Source: Lentzea kentuckyensis
GTDB lineage: Bacteria > Actinomycetota > Actinomycetes > Mycobacteriales > Pseudonocardiaceae
Reading direction: 5' to 3'
Assembly: GCF_002150765.1 (NCBI RefSeq)
Contig: NZ_MUYM01000054.1
Location: 61,009-125,008 of the forward strand
DNA: 64,000 nucleotides
This document shows, in pieces, positions 9,949 to 17,863 of the stretch. A program made the position numbers and the translations under genes. Each line of letters opens with the position of its first letter. The stretch's first letter is position 1. The notes under the pieces were generated by a model that was not told where the DNA came from, searched no databases, and saw only the letters and a program-made list of their open reading frames with translations.

Positions 9949-11508
9949 TCAGAGGCGTTGCCAGAGCGACGCCGCGTTCGGTGGTTCCCACGTCGTGATC
10001 GACGTGTGCGCCTGCAGGCACTGATAGTCCAATCCGGCGTAACTCACACGCGAACCAGACGCATAAGCAGTCCCAGGCGCCCACGCTGGGTATGTCCCAC
10101 CGCCGGGAGGTTCCGTCGTTGTGGTGGTTGGTTGTGATCCACACGCCCCGAAGACCTCGAACTCCCAGAACGAGAACCCGTACACAGTGCCGCGGTTCTT
10201 GCCGTTGAACCTCACATGTCGCGCGCTACCGGAAATCCCGATGTCCTCCACGCCACCTGAACCGGTGAACGTCGTGTACGCGTCCCGCCAGGAACTTCCG
10301 TTGTCGGACAGCTGAATCGAGTACGCACGACCGTATGCGGCCTCCCAGTTGATGCGCACTCGCGAGAGAGCGCGCGAGGACCCGAGATCGACCTGCCACC
10401 AGTGCGGTTCGCTGTGCGCGGACGACCACCGCGTCGACGTCGAACCGTCCACCGCGAACGCCGCCGCCTGGTTCCCGCTCTCCGTACTGGACGCCGACGT
10501 CGGCCGGTTCCGCGACAGCAGCGGCCCGCACGTCGGTGGAGGAGTGGTGGTGGTCGTGGGTCCGCCGCCGGATCCACGCGTCCACACACCCACGTAGTCC
10601 ACGACCATCGGAATACCCGGCACGATTCCCGGACCCGGTGTGCGCGTGCCGGAGTAGTTGTCGGGGAACTCGCCGCCGATCGCGACGTTCAGGATGATGA
10701 AGTACCCGGCGTGCCCCGTCATCTGGTTCCAGGTGTCCGCGGGCAGCTGGTTCTGGTTGACCTGGTGGAACAACTCGCCGTCGACGTACCACCGCAGCTG
10801 TTGTGGCGACACCGAGGCGTCCCACTCGAACCGGTAGGCGTGGAAGCCGCCCTGGCACGAGGCGCCGGGGCACGGCCGGTTGTTCGCGATGCCGTTCTTC
10901 TCGTTGCACGGCCCGCCAGGCGACACGCCGCAGTGCAGAACGCCCCACACACGGTTGACGCCGTTGACGTTCTCCATGATGTCGAACTCGCCGACACCGG
11001 GCCAGTTCCACCAGTTCCCGCGGTACGGCGAACCCAGCGCCCAGAACGCGGGCCAGTACCCCAAAGCCGCGGCACCGGACACGTTCGGCATTTGGATCCG
11101 CGCTTCCATCCGCAACACGCCGCCGACGGGTGCCTTGAAGTTCTGCGCGTTCGTCTCGATGCGGGCGGACGTCCAGTTGCCCGCGCCGTCCCGGCGTGGC
11201 GTGATGCGGAGGTTCCCGCCACCGTCGAGCGAGACGTTCGCCGGATTGCTGGTGTGCGCGGCGATCTCGCCGGTGCCCCAGTTCGCTGGTCCGCCCGGAT
11301 AGCCGTGACCGAGCGAGAAACGCCAGTTTCCCGTGTTGGGCAACGAGTTCGCCGGTCCGGTGAAGTCGTCGCCGAACACCTGCGTCCACCCGGCAGGGGG
11401 AGGTGGAAGCGCGGCGTTGGTGTCGTGAGCGACAGCGACCAGCGCGCTCACCGAGAGCACGCCGGCCGCTGCCAAGGCGATGGATGTTCGTTGTCGAGTG
11501 AGCCTCAT
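9949..11508 (-). CDS. Secreted GH16 endo-beta-1,3-glucanase with F5/8-type and CBM5/12 modules
   Basis: About 519 residues from ATG 11508, which has GGAGGG six bases upstream; the TTG at 11514 is less likely. After a signal peptide the GH16 catalytic domain spans about 38-310, with the ExDxxE signature GEFDIMENV (Glu174 nucleophile, Asp176, Glu179 acid/base). A Thr-rich linker leads to a discoidin/CBM32-like domain (about 325-450), then a second Thr linker and a C-terminal CBM5/12 domain (about 472-519) with AW..G..Y..G..V and LW. The enzyme should hydrolyse laminarin-type beta-1,3-glucans outside the cell, with modules for galactose- and chitin-like ligands. A CebR-like operator lies just upstream. 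Confidence 0.92.
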   Translation of the reverse strand: MRLTRQRTSIALAAAGVLSVSALVAVAHDTNAALPPPPAGWTQVFGDDFTGPANSLPNTGNWRFSLGHGYPGGPANWGTGEIAAHTSNPANVSLDGGGNLRITPRRDGAGNWTSARIETNAQNFKAPVGGVLRMEARIQMPNVSGAAALGYWPAFWALGSPYRGNWWNWPGVGEFDIMENVNGVNRVWGVLHCGVSPGGPCNEKNGIANNRPCPGASCQGGFHAYRFEWDASVSPQQLRWYVDGELFHQVNQNQLPADTWNQMTGHAGYFIILNVAIGGEFPDNYSGTRTPGPGIVPGIPMVVDYVGVWTRGSGGGPTTTTTPPPTCGPLLSRNRPTSASSTESGNQAAAFAVDGSTSTRWSSAHSEPHWWQVDLGSSRALSRVRINWEAAYGRAYSIQLSDNGSSWRDAYTTFTGSGGVEDIGISGSARHVRFNGKNRGTVYGFSFWEFEVFGACGSQPTTTTTEPPGGGTYPAWAPGTAYASGSRVSYAGLDYQCLQAHTSITTWEPPNAASLWQRL

Positions 11509-11531
11509 TGCCAACCCTCCGAACGAGCGCG

Positions 11532-11545
11532 TGAGAGCGCTCCCA
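11532..11545 (-). promoter_or_regulatory. CebR/LacI-type operator upstream of GH16 gene
   Basis: On the minus strand the site reads TGGGAGCGCTCTCA, matching 13 of 14 bases of the palindromic CebR box of streptomycetes (TGGGAGCGCTCCCA). It is 23 bp from the GH16 ATG, where a repressor would block transcription. Cello-oligosaccharide-responsive control of a glucanase is a sensible use. The match is visible; the regulator is not in this window. Confidence 0.7.
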
Positions 11546-11612
11546 CGGACGATGGTGGCAGGCCTGTCAACGGTGCGGAGACATCACTTTCGCCGGTACC
11601 GGTTCCGTGCGA

Positions 11613-11801
11613 TCACTGCTGCTCGCCGAAATTCCGGAGGCCTTCCTTGAGTTTGTCCTCGCCCTTGTCGATGTGCTCGCTGTGCTTGCCGCCGGTCTTC
11701 TCGTCGGCGAACTGCCCGGCGCGCTCGACGCCGTCGTCGACCTTGTCTCCGTGCTGGCCGATGAGATCCTTGGCCTTGTTCTTCAGGTCATCGAAGCCCA
11801 T
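11613..11801 (-). CDS. Rv0909/MT0933-like small antitoxin-family protein
   Basis: A 62-residue hydrophilic protein (MGFDDLKNKAKDLIGQHGDK...). The DLKNKAKDLI opening and the AGQFADEKTGGKHSEHIDKG core match the MT0933-antitoxin family (PF14013), which also resembles CsbD-like stress proteins. A near-perfect Shine-Dalgarno (GGAGGTGA) precedes the ATG at 11801. The classical partner toxin of the Rv0910 type is absent on both sides, so toxin neutralisation is doubtful here. The upstream GTGT-N15-GGGTAC element instead points to general stress expression. Confidence 0.75.
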   Translation of the reverse strand: MGFDDLKNKAKDLIGQHGDKVDDGVERAGQFADEKTGGKHSEHIDKGEDKLKEGLRNFGEQQ

Positions 11802-11830
11802 GACTGCATCACCTCCCTATGGAGTTCGGG

Positions 11831-11855
11831 GTACCCCGTGTCGCATCCGGTACAC
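11831..11855 (-). promoter_or_regulatory. General-stress sigma (SigB/SigF-type) promoter for the small antitoxin-like gene
   Basis: Reading on the minus strand, GTGT at 11855-11852 and GGGTAC at 11836-11831 are separated by 15 bp. This fits the GNNT-N14-16-GGGTAC pattern of actinobacterial SigB/SigF promoters. The -10 lies within a 12-bp perfect palindrome CGGGGTACCCCG (11827-11838). The start codon is about 30 bp downstream. Pattern match only. Confidence 0.5.
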
Positions 11856-11971
11856 GTCACTGGATGGAGTGAAGCGCGGCCACAGTGGACGTCCAGATCG
11901 AGGCCACGCGGAGTGCGCAAGTGATCCGTTAAACCTTGCCGGGGTACCGTCTGTTGCACTAGGAAACGCGC

Positions 11972-12676
11972 ATGAGGCGATTCGCAGTCGGTCTGGCAGT
12001 GATGGCACTGGCCGTTGGGTTCATCACCACCGGAACCGCGTCCGCGCAACCAGCTGTGCAGCCTGACGCACGGCCTGACTGCGGTTACACCGTGACGCCG
12101 GACGAACCTCCCGCTCGTCCGGTGTCCGTTCCCCACGACCCGTGGTTCACCAAGGGCAAGGTCCTGGTCAAGGTCAAGACGAACCAGGGCGACATCCCGC
12201 TGGTGCTCGACCGCGCCAAGGCGCCGTGCACCGCGCACAGCTTCATCCACCTGGCACACCACGGCTTCTACAACCAGACCGAGTGCCACCGCCTCACCGC
12301 GTACCCGACGCTGAAGGTGCTGCAGTGCGGCGACCCGTCCAACACCGGTGAGGGCGGCCCCGGCTACAAGTACAAGGACGAGCTGCCGACGGACCTGAAG
12401 CCCGCGCCGAACGACCCGACGGGCCTGCGTCGCATCTACCCGCGCGGCACGCTGGCCATGGCCAACGCCGGCCCGGACACGAACGGTTCGCAGTTCTTCC
12501 TCGTGCAGTCGGACTCGATCCTGCGCCCGAACTACACGGTGTTCGGCCAGATCCTGCCGGAGGGCCTGAAGACCCTCGACAAGATCGCGGCGGGCGGCAT
12601 CGCGGGCGAGAACCCGCTGGACGGCCGTCCGAACGTCAAGTCCGAGCTCAAGTGGGTGTTCCCCCTCGGGCTCTAG
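11972..12676 (+). CDS. Secreted cyclophilin-type peptidyl-prolyl cis-trans isomerase
   Basis: A 234-residue protein with a Sec signal peptide (RFAVGLAVMALAVGFITTGTASA). The cyclophilin domain begins near residue 60 (VKVKTNQGDIPLVLDRAKAPCTAHSFIHLAHHGFYNQTECHR) and contains the core GTLAMANAGPDTNGSQFFLVQ, whose Q-F-F contacts proline, plus the YTVFGQI strand. Family members catalyse prolyl isomerisation and help fold exported proteins. The N-terminal ~55 residues after the signal are a proline-rich spacer. Its stop codon shares the tetranucleotide CTAG with the stop of the convergent TetR gene. A strong intrinsic terminator for this gene lies inside that neighbour. Confidence 0.92.
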   Translation: MRRFAVGLAVMALAVGFITTGTASAQPAVQPDARPDCGYTVTPDEPPARPVSVPHDPWFTKGKVLVKVKTNQGDIPLVLDRAKAPCTAHSFIHLAHHGFYNQTECHRLTAYPTLKVLQCGDPSNTGEGGPGYKYKDELPTDLKPAPNDPTGLRRIYPRGTLAMANAGPDTNGSQFFLVQSDSILRPNYTVFGQILPEGLKTLDKIAAGGIAGENPLDGRPNVKSELKWVFPLGL

Positions 12677-13266
12677 TGCTGGGCCCAGCCCTTCAACGCT
12701 CCGTAGAACGCATCCGAGAGCCGCCGGACCACCTGATCCTCAGGTAGTCCGGCGGTTTTCGTCAGATCGATGATCTCGCGCGGGTCGAACAACGCGTTGT
12801 GCAGAAAGCGCGCCACGGACAGCAACGCGTCCGGCAACGCGAGATCGATCAAGACCCCGCGTAACGCACGGTCCCACGCATTGCACGACAGCGACGTCAT
12901 CGCGTCGGCGGAATGCAGACGCTCCAAGAACCCCTGCTGTGACCAGAACCGCACGATCACGGGACCGTGCACGTTCTGCATCTTCACCCAGCGCGTGGCC
13001 TGGTGTTCGAACAACTCCTTGCCGGTCTTGCGGCATCGTTCGCCGTGCTCGATCAACGACTCGATGACGTCCTCGTGATAGGCCGCCACAAGTGCTTCCA
13101 CCGAAGGAAAGTGGCGATACGCCGTCGCTTGCGAAAGCGCCGCCCTGCGCGCGATGGACTGCATCGTCGCCGTTGCTGGTTCAGTCCGCAGGACGTGCGT
13201 GGCCGCATCCAGCAATCGCTTGCGGTTGCGGCGCGCGTCACTGCGGCTGCTCGTCTCCTCCGGCAG
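12673..13266 (-). CDS. TetR-family transcriptional regulator (probable CTG start)
   Basis: The HTH is conserved (MQSIARRAALSQATAYRHFPSVEALVAAY), with a TetR ligand domain behind it. The first ATG/GTG/TTG in frame is the TTG at 13215, but this would remove the N-terminal SDARRNRKR segment that belongs to helix 1. Upstream in frame there is no ATG, GTG or TTG before a TGA; a CTG at 13266-13264 has GGGAGGA four bases upstream and restores a full-length protein of 197 residues. I therefore place the start there. The gene lies 51 bp downstream of the acyl-CoA dehydrogenase gene in the same direction and may be the last gene of that operon. Confidence 0.8.
   Translation of the reverse strand: MPEETSSRSDARRNRKRLLDAATHVLRTEPATATMQSIARRAALSQATAYRHFPSVEALVAAYHEDVIESLIEHGERCRKTGKELFEHQATRWVKMQNVHGPVIVRFWSQQGFLERLHSADAMTSLSCNAWDRALRGVLIDLALPDALLSVARFLHNALFDPREIIDLTKTAGLPEDQVVRRLSDAFYGALKGWAQH
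12721..12759 (+). terminator. Intrinsic terminator of the cyclophilin gene, embedded in the TetR coding region
   Basis: Nine base pairs (12721-12729 with 12747-12755), one mismatch, then six more pairs (12731-12736 with 12740-12745) around a TCC loop, followed by TTTT. It begins 44 bases after the cyclophilin stop. The same bases encode part of the convergent TetR C-terminal region. Confidence 0.8.
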
Positions 13267-13317
13267 AGCGTCCTCCCACCCGCGAACCCCGTTGCGAGTG
13301 CAGGATAAGCGGAACGA

Positions 13318-14490
13318 TCAACGGAACGAGGCGATTCCGGTCAATGCGTGGCCGATGGATAGCAGGTGGATGTCCGAGGTGCCCTCATACGTGAGCACGG
13401 ATTCCAGGTTGTTCGCGTGGCGCAACGGCGAGTACTCCAACGAGATGCCGTTGGCGCCGAGAATGGTCCGGCTTTCCCTGGCGATCGCGATGGCCGACTC
13501 GACGTTGTTGTACTTGCCGACGCTGATCTGCTCCGGCTTCAACGTGCCGGCCTCCTTCAGCTTCGCGAGGTGCAACGCCAGCAGCATCGCGTTGCTGACC
13601 TGGACCGACATGCTCGCCAGCTTCCGTTGCGTCAGCTGGAAAGCGGCGATCGGCCTGTCGAACTGGATGCGCGTGCCCGAGTAGTTCAGTGCCGCCTGCA
13701 ACGAATCCCGCGCGGCGCCGACAGCACCGAACACGATCCCGAAGCGCGCCTCGTTCAAGCACGAAAGGGGAGCGCGCAAGGAAGTCGCGAGCGGTAGTCG
13801 CGCGCTTTCCGGCAGCCGCACGTCCTCCAGGATCAACTCGGAAGTGACGGATGCTCGCATCGACAGCTTGTTCTTGATGTCCTGCGTCGAGAATCCCGGT
13901 GTGCCGCGGGGAACGAGGAATCCTCGAATTCCCTCCTCGGTCTGCGTCCACACCGTGGCGACGTCGGCCAGACCGCCGTTGGTGATCCACATCTTGGTGC
14001 CGTTGAGCACCCAGTCCGAGCCGTCCCGCACGGCGCGCGTGCGCATGCCGGACGGGTTCGAGCCGAAGTCCGGCTCGGTCAGCCCGAAGCACCCGATCGC
14101 CTCACCGGCGGCCAGGCGCGGCAGCCACTCCTGCTTCTGCTCCTCCGAGCCGTACTTCCAGATCGAGTACATCGACAGCGAACCCTGCACGGACACGAAG
14201 CTGCGGATCCCGCTGTCCACGGCCTCCAGTTCGAGGCACGCGAGCCCGTACGCCAGCGCCGACGTGCCGGCGCACCCGTAGCCCTCGAGGTGCATGCCCA
14301 GCACGCCGAGCTTTCCGAGCTCCTGTGCCAGCTCGCGGGGCAGGACGCCCTGCTCGAACCACGAACCGATGTGCGGCCGGACGTGATCGGACAGGTACGC
14401 CGCGACGGTGGCCTGGATGTCGCGGTCCTCGTCGCTCAGCAACGACGGGATGTCCAGCAACTGCAACGGGTCCTGCACTGGGTCCGGCAC
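13318..14490 (-). CDS. Acyl-CoA dehydrogenase, glutaryl-CoA dehydrogenase-like
   Basis: A 390-residue flavoprotein starting at GTG 14490, one base after the CoA-transferase stop. The GCFGLTEPDFGSNPSGM and WITNGG motifs bind FAD and substrate. The catalytic glutamate is Glu369 in YEGTSDIHLLSIGHALTG, which matches the YEGTHDIH form of glutaryl-CoA dehydrogenases. The segment SGIRSFVSVQGSLSMYSIWKYGSEEQK is also characteristic of that subfamily. The reaction would be oxidative decarboxylation of glutaryl-CoA to crotonyl-CoA, feeding beta-oxidation. The upstream CoA-transferase would supply the thioester. Family certain, glutaryl-CoA specificity likely. Confidence 0.88.
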   Translation of the reverse strand: MPDPVQDPLQLLDIPSLLSDEDRDIQATVAAYLSDHVRPHIGSWFEQGVLPRELAQELGKLGVLGMHLEGYGCAGTSALAYGLACLELEAVDSGIRSFVSVQGSLSMYSIWKYGSEEQKQEWLPRLAAGEAIGCFGLTEPDFGSNPSGMRTRAVRDGSDWVLNGTKMWITNGGLADVATVWTQTEEGIRGFLVPRGTPGFSTQDIKNKLSMRASVTSELILEDVRLPESARLPLATSLRAPLSCLNEARFGIVFGAVGAARDSLQAALNYSGTRIQFDRPIAAFQLTQRKLASMSVQVSNAMLLALHLAKLKEAGTLKPEQISVGKYNNVESAIAIARESRTILGANGISLEYSPLRHANNLESVLTYEGTSDIHLLSIGHALTGIASFR

Positions 14491-14491
14491 T

Positions 14492-15577
14492 TCACTGCTC
14501 CAGCTTCGGCGGGCGCAGCCGGTAGGTGACCGGCGTGCGCGACAGGCGGATGGGGTTCGCGACGAGCGTCATGTCGCCGATCGTCGCGGTGGGGTGGAGG
14601 TCCAGCGACTCGGCCAGCGCGAACGCGTGCGCGACGTCGTTCACCGGACCGCACGGAACACCAAGGGGCGTCAGCGTTTCGAACCAGTGCTGCGCCGGGC
14701 GGGCCCGCAGCCGCACCGAGAGGAGCTCGAACAGCTCGTCGACGTGCTCGACCCGGTCGGAGTTCGTCACGAACCGCGGATCCGTGGCCAACTCGGGCAC
14801 GTCCAGCACCGAGCACAGCCGGCGGAACTGCCGGTCGTTGCCCACGGCCAGCACGATCGGCTGGTCGGCCGTCGGGAACACCTCGTACGGCGCGATCGAC
14901 GGATGCCTGTTGCCCATCGGCTTCGGCACCGCGCCGGCCAGGGTGAAGCCCGCGCTCTGGTTCACCATGCTGGACAACAGCACCGTCAGCAGGTCCAGCT
15001 CGACCAGCTGACCCAGCCCGGTCGACTCCCGGTGCCGCAGCGCCGCCAGGATGCCCACGCAGGCGTGCAACCCCGTGAGGACGTCGACCAGCGCCACACC
15101 GGTCTTCACCGGCTCGTACGGACCGGGCCCGGTCACGCTCATCAACCCTCCCACGGCCTGCACGAGCAGGTCGTAGCCGGCCAGGTCCGCGCCCTTGCCC
15201 GAACCGAACCCCGAGATCGAGCAGTAGACGAGGTCGTCACGCCCCAGCGACTCGTAGTCCAGCCCGAACTTCTTCATGGTGCCCGGCTTGAAGTTCTCGA
15301 CCACGACGTCCGCACGCGCGATGAGCTCGCGCGCCTGCTCCCGGCCTGCCCGGGTCGACAGGTCGATCTGCACGGACGACTTGTTCCTGTTGACGGACAG
15401 GAAGTACGTCGCCTCGTCCGCGTAGTGCGGCGGACCCCACGTGCGGGTCTCGTCGCCACGGCCCGGCTGCTCGACCTTGATCACTTCGGCACCGAGGTCG
15501 CCGAGCATCATCGTCGCGTACGGCGCCGCCAGCACCCGGCTGAAGTCCGCGATCACCACGCCTTCGAGCGAGCTCAT
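14492..15577 (-). CDS. CaiB/BaiF family CoA-transferase (probable glutarate CoA-transferase)
   Basis: A 361-residue class III CoA-transferase starting at ATG 15577 (MSSLEGVVIADFSRVLAAPYATMMLGDLGAEVIKVEQ), a textbook family opening. The ATG overlaps the stop of the upstream dehydrogenase by 4 bp. The aspartate in the GLGQLVELDLLTVLLS region corresponds to the acyl-carrying Asp segment of the family. Next to a glutaryl-CoA dehydrogenase-like gene it most plausibly activates glutarate, using succinyl-CoA or another donor, as the human SUGCT protein does. The donor and acceptor are inferred from context alone. Confidence 0.88.
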   Translation of the reverse strand: MSSLEGVVIADFSRVLAAPYATMMLGDLGAEVIKVEQPGRGDETRTWGPPHYADEATYFLSVNRNKSSVQIDLSTRAGREQARELIARADVVVENFKPGTMKKFGLDYESLGRDDLVYCSISGFGSGKGADLAGYDLLVQAVGGLMSVTGPGPYEPVKTGVALVDVLTGLHACVGILAALRHRESTGLGQLVELDLLTVLLSSMVNQSAGFTLAGAVPKPMGNRHPSIAPYEVFPTADQPIVLAVGNDRQFRRLCSVLDVPELATDPRFVTNSDRVEHVDELFELLSVRLRARPAQHWFETLTPLGVPCGPVNDVAHAFALAESLDLHPTATIGDMTLVANPIRLSRTPVTYRLRPPKLEQ

Positions 15578-16692
15578 GCGACCCGCCCCCGCAGCTTCAT
15601 CGCGGCCAGCACCCGGTCCTGCGCCAGCTCCCGTGCGGCCACATGTGTGGTGGTGCCCCGGTTTCCGGCCTCGGCGATGACGTTCGCCGCGTTCGCCCTC
15701 AGCTTCGAGGACACGGCTTCCAGCACCGTCGCGGGGTTCACCGGGAACGGCGAGTACCGCGCGTCCATCCCGAACGCGGCCGCGACCACGCCACCGGCGT
15801 TCGCGATGAAGTCCGGCACGACCGTGATCCCGCGCCGTGCGAGAACCTCCTGCGCCGCAACGGAAGTCGGCAGGTTCGCGCCCTCGACCACCAGGGTGGT
15901 GTCGAGCTCGCCCGCGAGTTCCGCGTCGATCACGTCCTGCAGCGCCGCCGGCACCAGCACGTCGCACGGCACCCGCAGCTCGGCACCGAGCTCGCGCACG
16001 TCGCCGTACTCCTCGACCGCGAGGTCACCGAATTCTCCTCGCAGCTTCAGCAGCCGTGCGACGTCCAGCCCGTCGGGATCCACCAACGCGCCGTGCACTG
16101 ACGACACGGCAACGACGACAGCACCGAGTTCGGCGAACCGCTTCGCCGCCGCGGCACCGACCGCGCCAAAACCCTGAACGGCCACGCGTTTGCCTTGCAG
16201 GGCCATCAGTTCGTCCGCCACCTCGGCCACGCCGAACCCGGTGACGCCCAGCTCGTCGTACGGAAGACCGCCGAGTTGAGCCGGTGCGCCCATCATAGCG
16301 CCGCGGTCCGACAGTTCGTCCTGGACGATCGCGGCGTCCCGTTCGGTGAGGCCCATGTCGAGCCCGAGCACGTACTCGCGCGGCACCTCGTTGGAGAGCT
16401 TGCGCGCGAACGCCCGCAGCGCCGCTTCCTTGTCAGGAGAGGAAGGATCGAAGACGATCCCGGCCTTGGCGCCGCCGAAGAACAGGTCGACCCCGGCCCA
16501 CTTCCACGTCATCACGCGCGCGAGCCGGGCGATCTCCGCGACGGTCACGTGCGGGCTCATCCGCGTGCCGCCCTTGCCCATGCCGCGCGCGGTGTTGTCG
16601 ATGACGAGCACACCCTTCACGCCGGTGCGCCGGTCCGACACGCAGACGACCTTCTCGGGTCCCCATTCGTCCATGAGCTGGAGAACGTCCAT
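15574..16692 (-). CDS. Glu/Leu/Phe/Val (ELFV)-type amino acid dehydrogenase
   Basis: A 372-residue dehydrogenase. The substrate-domain motif GGAKAGI carries the catalytic lysine (Lys76), with the upstream glycine-rich GMGKGGTRM binding the carboxylate. The NAD domain shows GFGAVGAAAAKRF near residue 175 and NAGGVVAAAFGMD near the C-terminal hinge. It would interconvert an amino acid and its 2-oxo acid with NAD(P). In this operon a candidate substrate is 2-aminoadipate or a related diacid amino acid, but the motif set cannot discriminate it from Glu or Leu. It begins 10 bp after the FAD oxidase and overlaps the CoA-transferase start. Confidence 0.88.
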   Translation of the reverse strand: MDVLQLMDEWGPEKVVCVSDRRTGVKGVLVIDNTARGMGKGGTRMSPHVTVAEIARLARVMTWKWAGVDLFFGGAKAGIVFDPSSPDKEAALRAFARKLSNEVPREYVLGLDMGLTERDAAIVQDELSDRGAMMGAPAQLGGLPYDELGVTGFGVAEVADELMALQGKRVAVQGFGAVGAAAAKRFAELGAVVVAVSSVHGALVDPDGLDVARLLKLRGEFGDLAVEEYGDVRELGAELRVPCDVLVPAALQDVIDAELAGELDTTLVVEGANLPTSVAAQEVLARRGITVVPDFIANAGGVVAAAFGMDARYSPFPVNPATVLEAVSSKLRANAANVIAEAGNRGTTTHVAARELAQDRVLAAMKLRGRVA

Positions 16693-16702
16693 CAGCTTTC
16701 CC

Positions 16703-17863
16703 TCACACGCAGTTGAGTTCCGGCCGCGCCTGGTCGGCGGCGAACCGGGCGGCGTCCAGACTGGACACGTCGACGAACGGCTCGCGGCCGAGCACGAGGT
16801 CGCGCACGACCTCCCCGACCGCTGGGCCCTGCAGGAAACCGTGCCCGGAGAAGCCGGTGGCGTAGAAGAACCGGCCGGCCGAGCCGATCAGCGCGTTGTG
16901 GTCCGGCGTCACCTCGTACAGCCCGGCCCACCCGTTGCGCACGCCCACGTCCAGCAGCTTCGGCGCACGCCTGCCGATCGCCTCGGTGAGCCGGGGCAGC
17001 CAGGCGTCGGACATGTCCAGCTTGAAGCCAGGGGTCTCGTCCGGGTCGGACATGCCGAACAGCAGCCCGCGGCCCTCGCGGTGGAAGTAGAAGGTGCTGC
17101 CGAAGTCGATGGTGAAGGGCACCACCCGATCGTGTAGTTCGGGCATGGGCTCGGTGAACATGATCTGGCGCCGCAGGGGAGAAACCGGCAGGTCAACGCC
17201 CACCATCTCGCCGATCTCCCGCGACCACGCACCGGCCGCGCAGACCAGATTCCCGGTCGAAACCTCGCCGCGGTCGGTCTGGACGCGAAAAGTGTCGGAC
17301 CCCGTCCCTACGATCGATCTCACGGTGGTTCTGGTGTGGAAACGGACACCGGATCGGCGGGCCGCGGTGGCATAGCCGAGGACCACGGACTCAGGAGTGC
17401 AGTGTCCGTCGTCCGGCGAGAAGGTCGCCGCGAGCAGGCCGTCCGTTTCGATCAACGGCGACATCCGTCGTGCTTCCTCGACAGTCAGCATGCGACTGCG
17501 CACTCCGAGGGAGTTCTGGAGGTCGACGTTGCGCTCGAACGCCGTGACGTGTTCCGGAGAGGAAAGGAGGAACAGATAACCGACCTGGTGCAGATCGATC
17601 TCCTGCCCGGGCCGCTGCGGAAAGCGCTGGAACGCTTCGAGTGATCGGGCGCCGAGCCTGATGTTCAGCTCGTCGGAGAACTGGGCGCGCACCCCACCCG
17701 CTGCTTTGCAGGTGGAGCCGGAACCCAGCTCATCCCTCTCCACGACCACGACATCGCGGACGCCTGCCTCGGCGAGGTGGAAGGCAATGGATGTGCCCAT
17801 CACCCCGCCGCCGATGACGACGACCTCGGCCTGACCGGGCAGCTCAGCCGAGCCGGTAGTCAA
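16703..17863 (-). CDS. FAD-dependent amino acid oxidase (DAO / sarcosine or pipecolate oxidase-like)
   Basis: A 386-residue DAO-family flavoprotein from a TTG at 17863, overlapping the aldehyde dehydrogenase end by 20 bp. The Rossmann dinucleotide motif is VVVIGGGVMGTSIAFHLAEAG. The C-terminal part contains GWAGLYEVTPDHNALIG and FFYATGFSGHGFLQGP, typical of sarcosine-oxidase-like and L-pipecolate oxidase enzymes. Beside an aminoadipate-semialdehyde-type aldehyde dehydrogenase, oxidation of L-pipecolate to piperideine-6-carboxylate would fit, as in the Pseudomonas amaA-amaB pair. The substrate is inferred. Confidence 0.85.
   Translation of the reverse strand: MTTGSAELPGQAEVVVIGGGVMGTSIAFHLAEAGVRDVVVVERDELGSGSTCKAAGGVRAQFSDELNIRLGARSLEAFQRFPQRPGQEIDLHQVGYLFLLSSPEHVTAFERNVDLQNSLGVRSRMLTVEEARRMSPLIETDGLLAATFSPDDGHCTPESVVLGYATAARRSGVRFHTRTTVRSIVGTGSDTFRVQTDRGEVSTGNLVCAAGAWSREIGEMVGVDLPVSPLRRQIMFTEPMPELHDRVVPFTIDFGSTFYFHREGRGLLFGMSDPDETPGFKLDMSDAWLPRLTEAIGRRAPKLLDVGVRNGWAGLYEVTPDHNALIGSAGRFFYATGFSGHGFLQGPAVGEVVRDLVLGREPFVDVSSLDAARFAADQARPELNCV

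Noticed and set aside
11613..11801. Toxin-antitoxin module
   Set aside because: Only the antitoxin-like member is present; no adjacent toxin of the Rv0910 type.
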